64,000 bases of DNA from 13-2-20CM-66-19 sp963824395 (GTDB lineage: Bacteria > Pseudomonadota > Gammaproteobacteria > Steroidobacterales > Steroidobacteraceae). Below, piece after piece: positions 25,445 to 34,773 of the stretch (positions are counted from its first letter, which is position 1; each line of letters begins with the position of its first letter). The DNA lies in the NCBI GenBank assembly GCA_963824395.1, contig CAWGPF010000001.1, forward strand, positions 1,302,001 through 1,366,000. The letters are read 5' to 3'. The notes beneath the pieces are model-generated. The model had not been told where the DNA came from, ran no database searches, and saw only the letters and a program-made list of their open reading frames with translations. Made by a program: the position numbers and the translations under genes.

Positions 25445-26190
25445 CCTACCGCCCTGTCCGGGCCAGCACCTCTCCCCGCCTCACCCGGCGTCTCTCGGGT
25501 GGCGCGACGCAGCGCAACCCAGGTACTGCTGCACCGCCACATTCACCCATGCTTCGATCGTGCCCGCCTTCCCCGGCGACCCGGGGCCCACGGCGAGCCC
25601 GCCGTTTGGGCGCCCAGTCGATTTCCAATCCATCTGCACCGACATGACCCTTTCGGCCGCCGTGCCCCCGCCATCCGGATAGGCGGGGTTGTACGGCCGT
25701 GCGGGTGACCAGCCCACCAGCGGCGCCGACGGCCGGCGCGCGTCGCCCTGACAATCACCTCCGGGCCGGTCCGCCCAGACCCCAGTCGCCGGCGCGGTGG
25801 CCGTTGCCGCCGGGCTCGCCGTAGCCGCGGTGTGCCCTGCTCCTCTGGCTGCGACTGCATCGGCATTTCACTGACCTCGGACCGCACTCGACAACCTTCG
25901 GGTGACCTGGAATTTCGGCTGCGCTCGTGTCCCTGCGATGGCCTCGCTTTGAGGCGACCGTGGCGCAGGTCAACGACTCCCGGGCGTGGATGCTGCATGA
26001 GCTGATAGCTTGGCAGCCGCGCAACAGTGATCAGCGCATGTCAATGCGAACCGGTGCGAAATGATAATTGATCTCATCTGGAAGCCGGCTGGTTTAGTCG
26101 CGCAATTTCCGCCGCCCGCATCGATGGACGCGCACGCGCGAGTCGTTGAGAATTGCACCCAGCACCTATCAACAACCAGGGGATAAACCG
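25445..26190. other. Long intergenic region, possible gene remnants
   Basis: These 746 bases hold no gene I can support. A minus-strand frame at 25481-25717 (78 codons, containing AERVMSVQMDWKSTG) and a plus-strand GTG frame at 25927-26064 (45 codons, containing AWMLHELIAWQPRNSDQRM) have protein-like composition but no family, and may be decayed fragments. The HiPIP promoter should lie in the AT-richer stretch around 26060-26150. Confidence 0.4.
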
Positions 26191-26511
26191 ATGAGCCAGT
26201 CGTTTTCACGTCGCGACGCATTGAAGGGAATCGCCATCGTGGTGGGCGCCGCGGGCACCGCGGCTTCCGTGCGCGTGGCGCGTGCGGATATGCCGCACTT
26301 GAGCCCCACGGACCCGACCGCACAGGCGCTCGGTTACCACGAAAGCGCGAAGGCCGTCGACGTTAAGGAATTCTCCAGCTTCGCGGCCGGACAGATGTGC
26401 AGCACCTGTGCGCAAGCGGGTGGAACCGGACCCTGGCGCACGTGCAACATCTTCGCCGGCAAACTCGTCGCCGAGAACGGCTGGTGCAAGGTGTGGGTCA
26501 AGAAGGCCTGA
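26191..26511 (+). CDS. High-potential iron-sulfur protein (HiPIP)
   Basis: The 106-residue precursor has a Tat-type signal (SRRDALKGIAIVVGAAGTAAS) and the four-cysteine HiPIP pattern, MCSTC, then RTC, then GWCKVW, that ligates a [4Fe-4S] cluster. HiPIPs are soluble periplasmic electron carriers delivering electrons to terminal oxidases or reaction centres. ATG 26191 follows GGGGATAAACCG. A strong intrinsic terminator lies 26 bases after the stop, so the gene is probably monocistronic. Confidence 0.95.
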   Translation: MSQSFSRRDALKGIAIVVGAAGTAASVRVARADMPHLSPTDPTAQALGYHESAKAVDVKEFSSFAAGQMCSTCAQAGGTGPWRTCNIFAGKLVAENGWCKVWVKKA

Positions 26512-26537
26512 CACACTCGCACGCGCGCGTTGAGTGC

Positions 26538-26570
26538 AAAGCCCCCGACCGTTCGGGGGCTTTGTTTTTG
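26538..26570 (+). terminator. Rho-independent terminator of the HiPIP gene
   Basis: AAAGCCCCCGA (26538-26548) and TCGGGGGCTTT (26553-26563) form an 11-bp perfect stem with loop CCGT, followed by GTTTTTG. It is positioned just after the HiPIP stop codon. Confidence 0.92.
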
Positions 26571-26718
26571 TCGGGCAGCGTATGTGCCGGCATTGCTGCG
26601 ATGCGTCAGCTGTTTGAGTTGCGTAGCGCGGCGGGTGAGCGTTAGATCCCGCGGGGTATGTGCTGACAGCAGGTCAGTTCGAATACAACACCAAACCTAA
26701 CATCCGGGGGATCGAACC

Positions 26719-27096
26719 ATGACCAAGGGAATAACGAAGCTTCTCGCAACCGCCGCCCTCACTCTCGCGCTGTGCGGCAACGCCTTCGCGGCTAGCACCA
26801 CGTGGCTGCGGGTCATCTCAGTAAAGACCGACAACGTGGCCGCCTACATCCAGCAGCTGGATAAGGGCAAGGCGATGCTGAAGCGCCTCGGGGTGGCAAC
26901 CACGCTGCGTGTCTGGCGCGCCACATACGCTGGGCCAAACACCGGCACCGTTATCGTGAGTCAGGAATATCCCACCTGGGCGGCATTCGCCGAAGGCCAG
27001 ACGAAGACGGCTGCGGATCCGGAGTTCTCTGCCTGGCTTGCGGGCCTCGATAAGATCCGCACAATCACGTCAGACAGTCTCTATCGCGAACTGTAG
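26719..27096 (+). CDS. Small secreted protein, possible dimeric alpha-beta barrel
   Basis: The 125-residue product has a clear signal peptide (ITKLLATAALTLALCGNAFAA). The mature domain of about 100 residues has the pattern RVISVKTDNVAAYIQQLDKGKAMLKRLG...RVWRATYAGPNTGTVIVSQEYPTWAAF. This resembles NIPSNAP or antibiotic-monooxygenase ferredoxin-like folds, in which two such units form a barrel. No catalytic residue can be named. The upstream sequence CATCCGGGGGATCGAACC supplies the ribosome-binding site. It is followed at 75 bases by the MAPEG gene in the same direction, but nothing ties the two functionally. Confidence 0.7.
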   Translation: MTKGITKLLATAALTLALCGNAFAASTTWLRVISVKTDNVAAYIQQLDKGKAMLKRLGVATTLRVWRATYAGPNTGTVIVSQEYPTWAAFAEGQTKTAADPEFSAWLAGLDKIRTITSDSLYREL

Positions 27097-27171
27097 ACCA
27101 CGGACATCCCCCCGGGGATGCTGCGAACCGCGGGGGGAATGCCCGATACCAACAGGTACGGAGTAGCTGGC

Positions 27172-27561
27172 ATGCCGGTTGAAATCAGAATGCTTGCGTG
27201 GTCGATTTGTCTGGGCATTGTCTATCTCCTCGTCTCCGCCACCCTTACGACCTCCGCGCGCGGCCTGAGCTGGAATGTCGGAAATCGGGACGGCGAAGCG
27301 CCGCGCCTCTCGGGAGCTGCCGGGCGCGCCCAGCGCGCCAACCGCAATTTCATGGAGACATTCCCGTTCTTCGGCGCGGCGGTGCTGGCGGTCGTGCTGC
27401 TGAAGGTGGATTCGCCCCACACCGCGCTTGGTGCGCAGATCTACTTCTGGGCGCGGCTGGTCTACCTGCCCGTCTACGTCATAGGCATTCCCTACCTGCG
27501 CTCGCTCGTATGGGGCGTGTCTTTCTGGGCGCTCCTGATGCTGCTCGCAGCGCTCTTCTGA
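27172..27561 (+). CDS. MAPEG-family membrane protein
   Basis: From ATG 27172 (GGAG eight bases upstream) the protein is 129 residues with four hydrophobic helices. The central segment GRAQRANRNFMETFPFFGAAV is the diagnostic MAPEG motif (Arg-Ala-x-Arg-Asn-x-x-Glu), and ARLVYLPVYVIGIPYLRSLVW is the conserved third/fourth helix region. MAPEG proteins are trimeric membrane enzymes related to microsomal glutathione transferase; bacterial members are mostly uncharacterised. An upstream in-frame ATG at 27118 is less likely. Confidence 0.9.
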   Translation: MPVEIRMLAWSICLGIVYLLVSATLTTSARGLSWNVGNRDGEAPRLSGAAGRAQRANRNFMETFPFFGAAVLAVVLLKVDSPHTALGAQIYFWARLVYLPVYVIGIPYLRSLVWGVSFWALLMLLAALF

Positions 27562-27597
27562 GGCTGCAGCACACTGCAACCTCGGCGCCGCTGCCTC

Positions 27598-30129
27598 TCA
27601 GTTCGGTTTTAGTCCGTACACGTCTACCTCTCCGTTGCTGGAGGTCGAGCCCGGTACACCGCCGGTATTGTTGCCGCGGGTCCCGATATACACCTTGCCG
27701 TTTGCCACTGTCGGCAGCGTAAATTTCACTGCATTTCCGCCGGCGTCGGCTGCAATCATCGAGCTGTTCCAGAGCTCAGCGCCCAGAGATGTGGCGTTGT
27801 AGGCATGCAGCACCGCGGGGCCACATTTGGCTGACGGGGTGCAGAACCGCGACGTATCCAGACCCCAGACAATGGCATTGCTGCTTCCGGAGGCAGAGAT
27901 CGTCGGCGTGGATCCGGGCCACGCGAAAACGCTCGGTGACTGCGAACTCGGCGCCGCGTTGAACCGATCGCTGCCGGGATCGAACGCGTACGCCCGCAGC
28001 GCTGCGCCGGCGGGCGCGAGGTACAAGGTATTGTTCCAGAACGCACTCGTCGCATAGATTGGGTAGCCGACGTTGAACGTCTGTAACGCGTTGCCGTCGC
28101 CCAGACCGCCCATGCTGTCGCCGTTCAGCAGATAAAGCCCCCCGTCCTTACCGCCACCCACCAACAGGTGACGCAGAGGGCCGCTGGAAAGGTTTATCAC
28201 GAGTGCCGCACCGCCGGCACCGAGGTCGTCGTCATTCTCGTCATCTGCCGCCTGGTCCGAAGGAGTGAACCACGACGTCACATTGAGTGCCGCGGTGAGC
28301 TGCAGGAAGCTGTCGCCGTAATCGTTATGCGGACCGCTGGCGTTCGTCACGTCGAACAAGCCGTTGCCGGTGGTCACGTAGATATTGCCGTTGCTGTCCA
28401 CCGCGGGTGCACCCCCGCTCATCCAGATTCCCGCGCCGCCGTGCGGCGGTGCGTGATTGGGCGCGGTGTTAAAGACCCCGGCGGAAGTGAAGGCAGCCCC
28501 CGCGTAGGAATAGCCCATCATCCAGCCGTACCACGGCGCGGCATCCTCGTGCGAGGCCCATGCGACGTACACCGTGCCAGCGACCAGCGCCAGACCGGTA
28601 CGCTGGTTCTGCTGGCGCGCACTGAAGGCCACGCTCGAACCGCCGCTGCCGCTACCAGGAAACGTGCCGGAGATCACCGCGGGAGAGCCCGCCTTCTCCG
28701 TACCGGTGATGATGTCTATGGCATGCAGACGCTGGTAGAAAGCGGTGCCCGCGGCATTCATCGACTTGGACACGACATAGACGATACCGGCTTGCGGATC
28801 AATGACCGGTGTGCCGATCACGCCCACCTCGGGGGTTATGTCTGCGTACCCCTGACCGATGTAAGACGTCCCGATGCCGGAAGGTACGCTCGTCTCACCC
28901 GAGGACGCGCCGTGCGCTCCATCGATCAGATTTGCGTGCCACAGGGTATTGCAGGGTGTGGTGTCCGCGTCGAACGCATATACGCTGTCGTGTGCGGTCG
29001 CGATCAGCAGCACGTTATGCTGCGTGCCACCGAAATTGATATTTGCCGCCCAGAGCGGCTGCGCGTAGACGGCGCCATCCACGCTGCAGGAGAACAGCTT
29101 GCCAAACGAGGTCGTGTTTACATTAGCCGGTGTCAGCGCGTACTCGTGGGTGTTCGCGCCGTCACGCGCAGCGTCGCCGTGATACGTGTACACCCCTGCG
29201 AGATCGCTAACCCCGATCGTGATTACGGCGCTCTGGGTCGCATCAGTCACGCTGGTCGCGGTGACTGTATAGACTCCGGCGTCCGAGGGCGCAGTCAGGA
29301 CAACCGGAGTGCCGCTGGCGCTATTATGCGCGCTGAGCCCGGCAGCGACCGAACTGGTGCTCCAGACCACGCCCGCGTAATCATCGGTGCTGGCCACCAG
29401 GTTGAGGGTCTGCGTGACCGTCAGCGCGGCACGTCGGGGTGAAATAGAGACCGTGATCGCAGCGGGACTCACGTTCAGGGCCAAACTGACGCTCTGGGAC
29501 TGCGCTGGAGTACTCGCGTCGTGAACGGTAAAGGTGAGCGGTGTGCCGGCGGCGGTTACCGACGGTGTGCCGGAGAGCACGCCGGTGCCCGTGTTGAGCA
29601 CCAGCCCAGCCGGCAACACCCCGCTGGCGAGCGCCCACGTGTAGGGCTCGCTGCCGCCCGTGGCACTCAGCGTAGTCGTGTAGGCCTTGCCGACCTGCGC
29701 GTTCGGCAACGCCGAATTCGTGATGGTCAGCAGCGCTGCAGGGCGCACGGTTAGCGGAAGGCTTGCGGTGACGCTCTGCTGCGGCACACCGGAATCGAGC
29801 ACTTTGAAGGTAAGCGGCACGTCAGAGGCAGAGGCCGACGGCGATCCGGCCAACGTACCGTCAGCATTCAATGAGAGACCCTGTGGCAGACTCCCCGCGG
29901 CGAGCGACCAAATATAGGGCGCCGTTCCGCCGCGCGCCGCAAGGGCCGCATCGTAGGCGACGCCGACCTGCGCATCCGGCAGCGAAGTGGTGGAGATCGT
30001 GACGGGCGCTGGGCCTCCGCCAGAATCTTGACCGCCGCCGCCGCCGCACCCGCTCAGCAGCGCAGACAGAATGAGAGTTGATCCGAGCGATCGCACGATG
30101 TGCGATCTCAGCACGAGTAGGCCTGGCAT
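27598..30129 (-). CDS. Lipoprotein with putative Ig domains and a PQQ-like beta-propeller
   Basis: From ATG 30129 the protein is 843 residues. It starts with a lipoprotein signal (ILSALLSGC, Cys28) and a glycine-rich linker. Two He_PIG-type Ig repeats follow (about 40-225; each with LPDAQVG/LPNAQVG, GTAPYIWSLAAGSLPQGL and TLAGSPS/VLSGTPS), then a third Ig-like domain (SPRRAALTVTQTLNLVAST), then a propeller (about 310-843) with repeated VYAFDAD, VYVVSKS, IYVTTGNG and GGLYLLNG blades. It would sit on the outer membrane exposing a ligand- or glycan-binding propeller. No enzyme activity can be assigned. The long upstream open frame (to 30468) is noncoding in character. Confidence 0.8.
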   Translation of the reverse strand: MPGLLVLRSHIVRSLGSTLILSALLSGCGGGGGQDSGGGPAPVTISTTSLPDAQVGVAYDAALAARGGTAPYIWSLAAGSLPQGLSLNADGTLAGSPSASASDVPLTFKVLDSGVPQQSVTASLPLTVRPAALLTITNSALPNAQVGKAYTTTLSATGGSEPYTWALASGVLPAGLVLNTGTGVLSGTPSVTAAGTPLTFTVHDASTPAQSQSVSLALNVSPAAITVSISPRRAALTVTQTLNLVASTDDYAGVVWSTSSVAAGLSAHNSASGTPVVLTAPSDAGVYTVTATSVTDATQSAVITIGVSDLAGVYTYHGDAARDGANTHEYALTPANVNTTSFGKLFSCSVDGAVYAQPLWAANINFGGTQHNVLLIATAHDSVYAFDADTTPCNTLWHANLIDGAHGASSGETSVPSGIGTSYIGQGYADITPEVGVIGTPVIDPQAGIVYVVSKSMNAAGTAFYQRLHAIDIITGTEKAGSPAVISGTFPGSGSGGSSVAFSARQQNQRTGLALVAGTVYVAWASHEDAAPWYGWMMGYSYAGAAFTSAGVFNTAPNHAPPHGGAGIWMSGGAPAVDSNGNIYVTTGNGLFDVTNASGPHNDYGDSFLQLTAALNVTSWFTPSDQAADDENDDDLGAGGAALVINLSSGPLRHLLVGGGKDGGLYLLNGDSMGGLGDGNALQTFNVGYPIYATSAFWNNTLYLAPAGAALRAYAFDPGSDRFNAAPSSQSPSVFAWPGSTPTISASGSSNAIVWGLDTSRFCTPSAKCGPAVLHAYNATSLGAELWNSSMIAADAGGNAVKFTLPTVANGKVYIGTRGNNTGGVPGSTSSNGEVDVYGLKPN

Positions 30130-30511
30130 AAGCTCGTTAGGGTCCCCTGAAGTCCCGCATCGGCGTTGGCGGCTAGGGCGGCGCGTGCCGCTTAGGCGCT
30201 TGTGGTTTTGCAGGGATAGTAACGTGTGCCGCGTCACGACGCACCGCATAAGCGAACCTTGAATCTGACATAAGGCGGGGGGCTCAAGAGCGGGCTGCGC
30301 TACCTGCGGACGCGGCGGCCGATTTGACCCCGGGCGCAAGCTTGGGGGGCGCCGAACTCTGATCCGGGCCGCCCCTGTTGCGCTCGATCCGCCACGAATC
30401 CAAGGGAATGCAGGTGCGCCGTTAGGTGCGCGGACTCCGAAACGCAGGCCCTCTGCGACGTCAGGCATCCGTCACCCGGCGGCTCCAGCTCGAGCTCCAA
30501 TGCGTGGTCAG
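30130..30511. other. Intergenic between two minus-strand genes
   Basis: 382 bases with the 5' leader of the propeller lipoprotein. GGGGACCC lies 13 bases before its ATG. I looked for a GEMM-type or other known riboswitch in the leader and found none. No terminator with a T-run was seen for the methyltransferase gene that ends at 30512. Confidence 0.4.
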
Positions 30512-31186
30512 CTACTTCTGATAGAAATCGTACGTGTGACGGTAGGGAGTAGCCGTCAGGTAGCGCCAGGTGCCCAGTTCCGGCAGCCTGTAGCGGCTGA
30601 AGCGATTCAGGCTCGGGATGGTTTCCAGTGAAACAGGGGTGCGCAGTGGCACATCGTCCCAGCCAAATAGCAGGAATCCGCCGGCGCGAATGCATGCGTA
30701 GGACTGGGCGAACGCCGCTTCGCACTGCTCCGGGCGATCCAAACCCCAGCCATAGACACCGTTGCAGATGACCAGGTCGAAGTAGTTTTCGTCGAAGTGC
30801 CGCGCAAGTTCTTCGCACGGCGCTACGACGTGCTGGGTGGCCCCAAATCGTCGCAGCGAGGGATCAGGCTCCAGCGTCCAGTAATTGGCTTCCGGAAAAA
30901 AGCAGCGCTGATAATGAGACGTATACGTGTCGCAGCCGACGAATAAGACTGTTTTGATGCCCGCCAAAGAGCTGAAGTGCGGGAAGATCACCTGCTCGAG
31001 GACCTGCCGATCCGTCGTGTTGAGTGGGGTATGCAATCCGAGCCGCTTGCGCAGTACGCGACGCGCAAAGCCGGCTTCAACGAGCAAGGGGAGCAGCATC
31101 TTCCACTTGCTCACAGGAGGCGCCCCGATGGCACTCCGATGAATGCGGGCCTCAATTTGGCGTCTGGCGCTCTCGGCTCTGGTCAT
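30512..31186 (-). CDS. SAM-dependent methyltransferase (paralogue A of a pair)
   Basis: The 224-residue protein carries a class I methyltransferase core: VLFVGCDTYTSHY (motif I), a YWTLEPD acidic strand end, FDLVICNGVYGWGL (motif IV) and GGFLLFGWDD. It ends TPYRHTYDFYQK. A close paralogue sits at 32878-33549, sharing among other stretches VLFVGCD, CNGVYG, GLD, PQ/EQCEAAF and the WRYLT-TPYRHTYDFY C-terminus. Both flank the flippase gene and probably modify the polysaccharide or its lipid-linked precursor; the acceptor is unknown. Confidence 0.85.
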   Translation of the reverse strand: MTRAESARRQIEARIHRSAIGAPPVSKWKMLLPLLVEAGFARRVLRKRLGLHTPLNTTDRQVLEQVIFPHFSSLAGIKTVLFVGCDTYTSHYQRCFFPEANYWTLEPDPSLRRFGATQHVVAPCEELARHFDENYFDLVICNGVYGWGLDRPEQCEAAFAQSYACIRAGGFLLFGWDDVPLRTPVSLETIPSLNRFSRYRLPELGTWRYLTATPYRHTYDFYQK

Positions 31187-31421
31187 ACCTACCCGCGGTT
31201 ATTCATCGAGTCGACTCCGGCGAGCGAAGCGCGAATATACCTGTGGCAAGCGCCGGCACGCGCTCGCCCTACTCCGTGCCCTCGGCAGCGTGTTTCCCTG
31301 CGCCCATACTTTGACATAATTTAAAGGTACTCGGAGCGGACCTTCCGTAGTGGGCTACTATTCCCGGGCCGGGCAGAGTTCATAGCTATCAGAACCGACC
31401 GCAACGCAGCCCGCTAAGTTC

Positions 31422-32885
31422 ATGAGGATCATTAGTAACGCTTTCTGGATGCTACTTTGCAGAGTCGGAGCGGACCTGCTGAGCTTTGTGCTCTTTGCAG
31501 ACATCGCACACGTCTTCGGCCCGAGCGGCACCGGCGAGTACGCCTACGCGTTCGCTCTCGGCAACCTCGCTGCGCTCATCGCCACCGGGGGATTCGAAGA
31601 ATACGGCATTCGTCAGTACGTTCTTCTGCCGCCCGCGGCCCGGGACCGACTGTGGCGCGACATTCTTTCGACGCAGTGGCGGCGGCTAGGCATAGCAGTG
31701 CTCATATTCGCTGTGTGCCTGGTACTGGCGGGGCAGACCGCCAGCCGCGAAGTCATGATCACGGAACTGTCATTATTCCTTGTCGGCTGGGGCGTGGCGC
31801 ACACACTTTTTATTCCGGCGATGGCCGCTCAGGCCATGGTCGCTCCCTCCTTCACGGACCTTGGGTCTCGTCTTGCGGCGGTCATGGTCGCGCTGTGTCT
31901 GCTGCACCTCCATGCTTCACTGCCAGTGGTGCTGCTCGGCTTCCCGCTGGCGGGCGCGGCCATGGTGCTGGTCGCGGCGCGCAACGCCGCCCGGCATGGG
32001 GCGCCGCCCCGCGCCGGATCGTCGTGGCTCGCAACGCTCGCCATTTCGCGCGGCACGGCGCCTTTTGTGGGGTCGGACCTGCTGAATCAGCTGTATGCGC
32101 GGACCGACCTGCTGCTCATCGCTTATCTCCTCAGCACGACTCAAGTTGGCCTGTATGCAGTGGGCGCAAAGTTTGTCGAAGTCGGAGTGATTCCACTGCT
32201 GTTGTTCGGAACCGCGGCCTATCCATTACTGAGTCGGCTGGCCGCTGAAGATCCCGTGCAATTCGAGCGCGCCGCTCGCGACGTAGTGCATCTAATCTGC
32301 CTGCTCGCCGTATGGCTTGCCGTGGGAATCGGTTGCCTGGTGCCACTTCTCGTGCCGCTCGTGTTCGGCCAGGATTTCCAGCCGGCAGTACCGTTGCTGC
32401 CGTGGTTCGGCGCACTCGCCCTGGTTAAGGGTGGTGAAATTGCACTTTATCGACTACTTTACAGCCTGCACGGTCAGACGCTCTATGTTCGGTGTCTGTT
32501 TATCGGAACCCTAGTAATCGCTGTCCTCAATATCCTCCTGATCCCGCGCCTCGGGATCCTTGGAGCGGTGCTCGCGGCAATTGCCAGTTCGCTGGTGGTC
32601 GACGTACTTTGTGTGTACGCACTGCGCTCCCGACTTCGTTCCTCGCTCTTTGTCGGGGCTGCGCTGCGTACGGTGCTAGCACTCGCCTTCACCGTCCTGG
32701 TGTTTGACTATGCCGGGCGACTGGGCGCCTCGCCCTGGTTGAACGCGCTGCTGGCGTGTGGGATTGCTCCACTCAGCTGCGCGATGCTGGGCCTCGTGCC
32801 CCGACGAGGAACCAGCCCGCTACTGCGCCAGGTACACGCGAAATCCGCTGCGCTCGACCCCCTGGAAGTGACGCGAAATGGATAA
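31422..32885 (+). CDS. Polysaccharide flippase (Wzx/RfbX-like)
   Basis: The 487-residue protein has 12-14 hydrophobic segments throughout and belongs to the MOP/oligosaccharide-flippase superfamily (IISNAFWMLLCRVGADLLSFVLFADIAHVFGPSGTGEYAYA at the N-terminus; internal YLLSTTQVGLYAVGAKF). It would move undecaprenyl-linked repeat units across the inner membrane. The stop overlaps the next methyltransferase start by eight bases, making a three-gene operon with the methyltransferase and a GT4 enzyme. A perfect TTGACA at 31311-31316 has no matching -10 box at 17 bases. A second flippase gene lies at 60.3-61.8 kb. Confidence 0.9.
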   Translation: MRIISNAFWMLLCRVGADLLSFVLFADIAHVFGPSGTGEYAYAFALGNLAALIATGGFEEYGIRQYVLLPPAARDRLWRDILSTQWRRLGIAVLIFAVCLVLAGQTASREVMITELSLFLVGWGVAHTLFIPAMAAQAMVAPSFTDLGSRLAAVMVALCLLHLHASLPVVLLGFPLAGAAMVLVAARNAARHGAPPRAGSSWLATLAISRGTAPFVGSDLLNQLYARTDLLLIAYLLSTTQVGLYAVGAKFVEVGVIPLLLFGTAAYPLLSRLAAEDPVQFERAARDVVHLICLLAVWLAVGIGCLVPLLVPLVFGQDFQPAVPLLPWFGALALVKGGEIALYRLLYSLHGQTLYVRCLFIGTLVIAVLNILLIPRLGILGAVLAAIASSLVVDVLCVYALRSRLRSSLFVGAALRTVLALAFTVLVFDYAGRLGASPWLNALLACGIAPLSCAMLGLVPRRGTSPLLRQVHAKSAALDPLEVTRNG

Positions 32886-33549
32886 GCGTCGTCCGCAGCT
32901 GCGCGAGGATCAGGTGTACCTTGGTAACGCCCGCTTGGCGACTGAGGCTGGCACACGAAGCAAACTCGCCCGGCTATTCACCGATCCGAGTTTTGCCTGG
33001 CGCGCACTGCGTTACGCGTGCGGCATGCCGGTACGCATGCAAACCGAAGACCGCCGCGTGCTGGAGCGCGTGATCTTTCCCTACCTCGCGACGCTGCCGA
33101 AAATTCGCAACGTGCTGTTCGTCGGCTGCGATTGGTACACCAAGCACTACGGACGCACCTTTTTCAAGGATAAGAACTACTGGACAATCGACTTCAGCGC
33201 CAAGGCTCGAAGATTCGGTGCACCTCAGCACGTCCATGCCCCCCTGGAGCAGCTCGCCCAGCACTTTCCAGAAGCCTACTTTGATCTGATCATATGCAAT
33301 GGCGTCTATGGCTTCGGTCTCGATGCGCCGCAGCAGTGTGAAGCTGCCTTCGAGCAGTGCTACCTGCGCTTAGCGGATGGCGGATATTTCGTTTTTGGCT
33401 GGAACGATATCCCGGCCCGCGACCCCGTACCGCTCGCGAAGATCGCAGCCTTTGATCGTTTCAAGAAATGTACCGTTTCCCCGCTCGGCGGGTGGCGCTA
33501 CCTCACCGACACCCCATATCGGCACACCTACGACTTCTATAACAAGTGA
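32878..33549 (+). CDS. SAM-dependent methyltransferase (paralogue B of a pair)
   Basis: The 223-residue class I methyltransferase has NVLFVGCDWYTKHY (motif I), NYWTIDF, FDLIICNGVYGFGLD (motif IV) and GGYFVFGWND, ending TPYRHTYDFYNK. It is strongly similar over its whole length to the protein at 30512-31186, which lies on the opposite strand beyond the flippase. It overlaps the flippase stop by eight bases and the following glycosyltransferase start by four (GTGA), so it belongs to a translationally coupled operon. Confidence 0.87.
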   Translation: MDKRRPQLREDQVYLGNARLATEAGTRSKLARLFTDPSFAWRALRYACGMPVRMQTEDRRVLERVIFPYLATLPKIRNVLFVGCDWYTKHYGRTFFKDKNYWTIDFSAKARRFGAPQHVHAPLEQLAQHFPEAYFDLIICNGVYGFGLDAPQQCEAAFEQCYLRLADGGYFVFGWNDIPARDPVPLAKIAAFDRFKKCTVSPLGGWRYLTDTPYRHTYDFYNK

Positions 33550-34772
33550 GTGCCCGTGCGCCGCAAATCTACTGGCTGACAGAAGAATTTTTTCCTCCGC
33601 AGATTGGTGGCGTGGAGATCATGGTCTCCCTGCTGTCGCAGGGCTTGGCTCAACGCGGCCTCGGCGTACACGTCATAACCCGGCAGACCGTTCCTCCCAG
33701 TCCTGCAGCCGAAACTATCGGCGCGGTACATGTGCGGCGCATTCCGCCATCTGGACAGATCAAAGGCGCCGGCTGGCGGGCGATCATTCGCATGCTGGGA
33801 TACCTGTCGAGGCTTTCCCGACTTCTAGCGCGCGAGCGACACGGATACGACGTAGTCATAGTCTCGGGAATGAAGATCATTCCGCTGGTTGCCGTGCCGC
33901 TTTGTAGACTTGTCCGTAAGCGCTGCGTCATCCGCGTTGAATCGACCTTCGAGCTGCAGGAACCTCTGTCAGCGCAGAGCCGCGGCGAGATGCGGCTGCT
34001 TGGCGCGTGGCTGCAAGATTCGCTGGCGCGGATGCAGCGCGCAGCGTTGCGGGCTGCGGACCGCGTCATCGCCATATCGCCGGAGGTTGAGCAGTTGTTA
34101 CGCGCAACCGTGCCGACGGCGCGCATCGTGACGATTCCCAACGCCGTCGATGCGCGGCGCTTCTCACCTGCAACTCCGGAGCGCAAGCGTGAAATGCGGC
34201 AACTGCTCGGGCTGCCATACGAACGCACGCTGCTTCTTTACATCGGTCGCCTGTCCCGGGCCAAGGGAGTCGCCATGTTGGTGCAAGCGGCGCCGCACCT
34301 GCTGGCGGGCGATCCGCAACTGTGCCTGGTCATCGTCGGTAGCGGAAAAGGCTCATTCGACGACTGCGAAACCGAACTCCTCGACTATGTGCGTACGCAC
34401 CGACTCGGGCGCGACGTGCTCATGTACCCGGCCACAGATCGGGTTCCGGACTACCTCCAAGCCGCGGATTTGTGCATATTCCCGAGCGACTACGAGGGTT
34501 TCGGCGTCGGACTTATAGAGGCCCTGGCCGCCGGTACACCCGTAATCAGTACGCCCGTCGGGGTCGCACGCGAGCTAGTGAGAAGCGGCGAGACGGGCTT
34601 CGCCTTTCCGGCGCAGGATGCGGCTGCGATGGTGGCCGCCATCGAAACCGCCCTGGCGGCACGCAGCGCCTGGCCCGATATTGGGCAGCGCGCACGCGAG
34701 GCAATCCAACCCTACGAACTTGATGGGGTCGTGAGGCGCTACGAGCGCCTGTGTCGGGAGTTGCAGGTATGA
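33546..34772 (+). CDS. GT4-family glycosyltransferase
   Basis: The 408-residue protein has the GT-B layout: N-terminal IYWLTEEFFPPQIGGVEIMV acceptor-binding start, linker with VIAISPEVEQLL and IPNAVDARRF, and a nucleotide-sugar-binding half with LLYIGRLSRAKGV, DLCIFPSDYEGFGVGLIEALAAGTPVI (the EGFGxxxxE retaining-GT4 motif) and a C-terminal YELDGVVRRYERL helix. It transfers a sugar from a nucleotide donor to the lipid-linked polysaccharide intermediate. GTG 33546 overlaps the methyltransferase stop. A strong stem-loop follows its stop codon. Confidence 0.93.
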   Translation: MSARAPQIYWLTEEFFPPQIGGVEIMVSLLSQGLAQRGLGVHVITRQTVPPSPAAETIGAVHVRRIPPSGQIKGAGWRAIIRMLGYLSRLSRLLARERHGYDVVIVSGMKIIPLVAVPLCRLVRKRCVIRVESTFELQEPLSAQSRGEMRLLGAWLQDSLARMQRAALRAADRVIAISPEVEQLLRATVPTARIVTIPNAVDARRFSPATPERKREMRQLLGLPYERTLLLYIGRLSRAKGVAMLVQAAPHLLAGDPQLCLVIVGSGKGSFDDCETELLDYVRTHRLGRDVLMYPATDRVPDYLQAADLCIFPSDYEGFGVGLIEALAAGTPVISTPVGVARELVRSGETGFAFPAQDAAAMVAAIETALAARSAWPDIGQRAREAIQPYELDGVVRRYERLCRELQV

Positions 34773-34773
34773 C

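Noticed and set aside
28168..29442. A 424-codon open frame on the plus strand
   Set aside because: Antisense to the propeller lipoprotein and without recognisable motifs.
30130..30260. Possible second riboswitch in the leader of the Ig/propeller lipoprotein
   Set aside because: Short TGCAAAACC and GCCTAAGC pieces resemble GEMM fragments, but the CGCAAAGC core, P2 tetraloop and 3' GGGGTT strand are missing.
31311..31339. Perfect TTGACA suggesting a promoter for the flippase operon
   Set aside because: No -10-like hexamer lies 16-18 bases downstream, so it is not called as a promoter.
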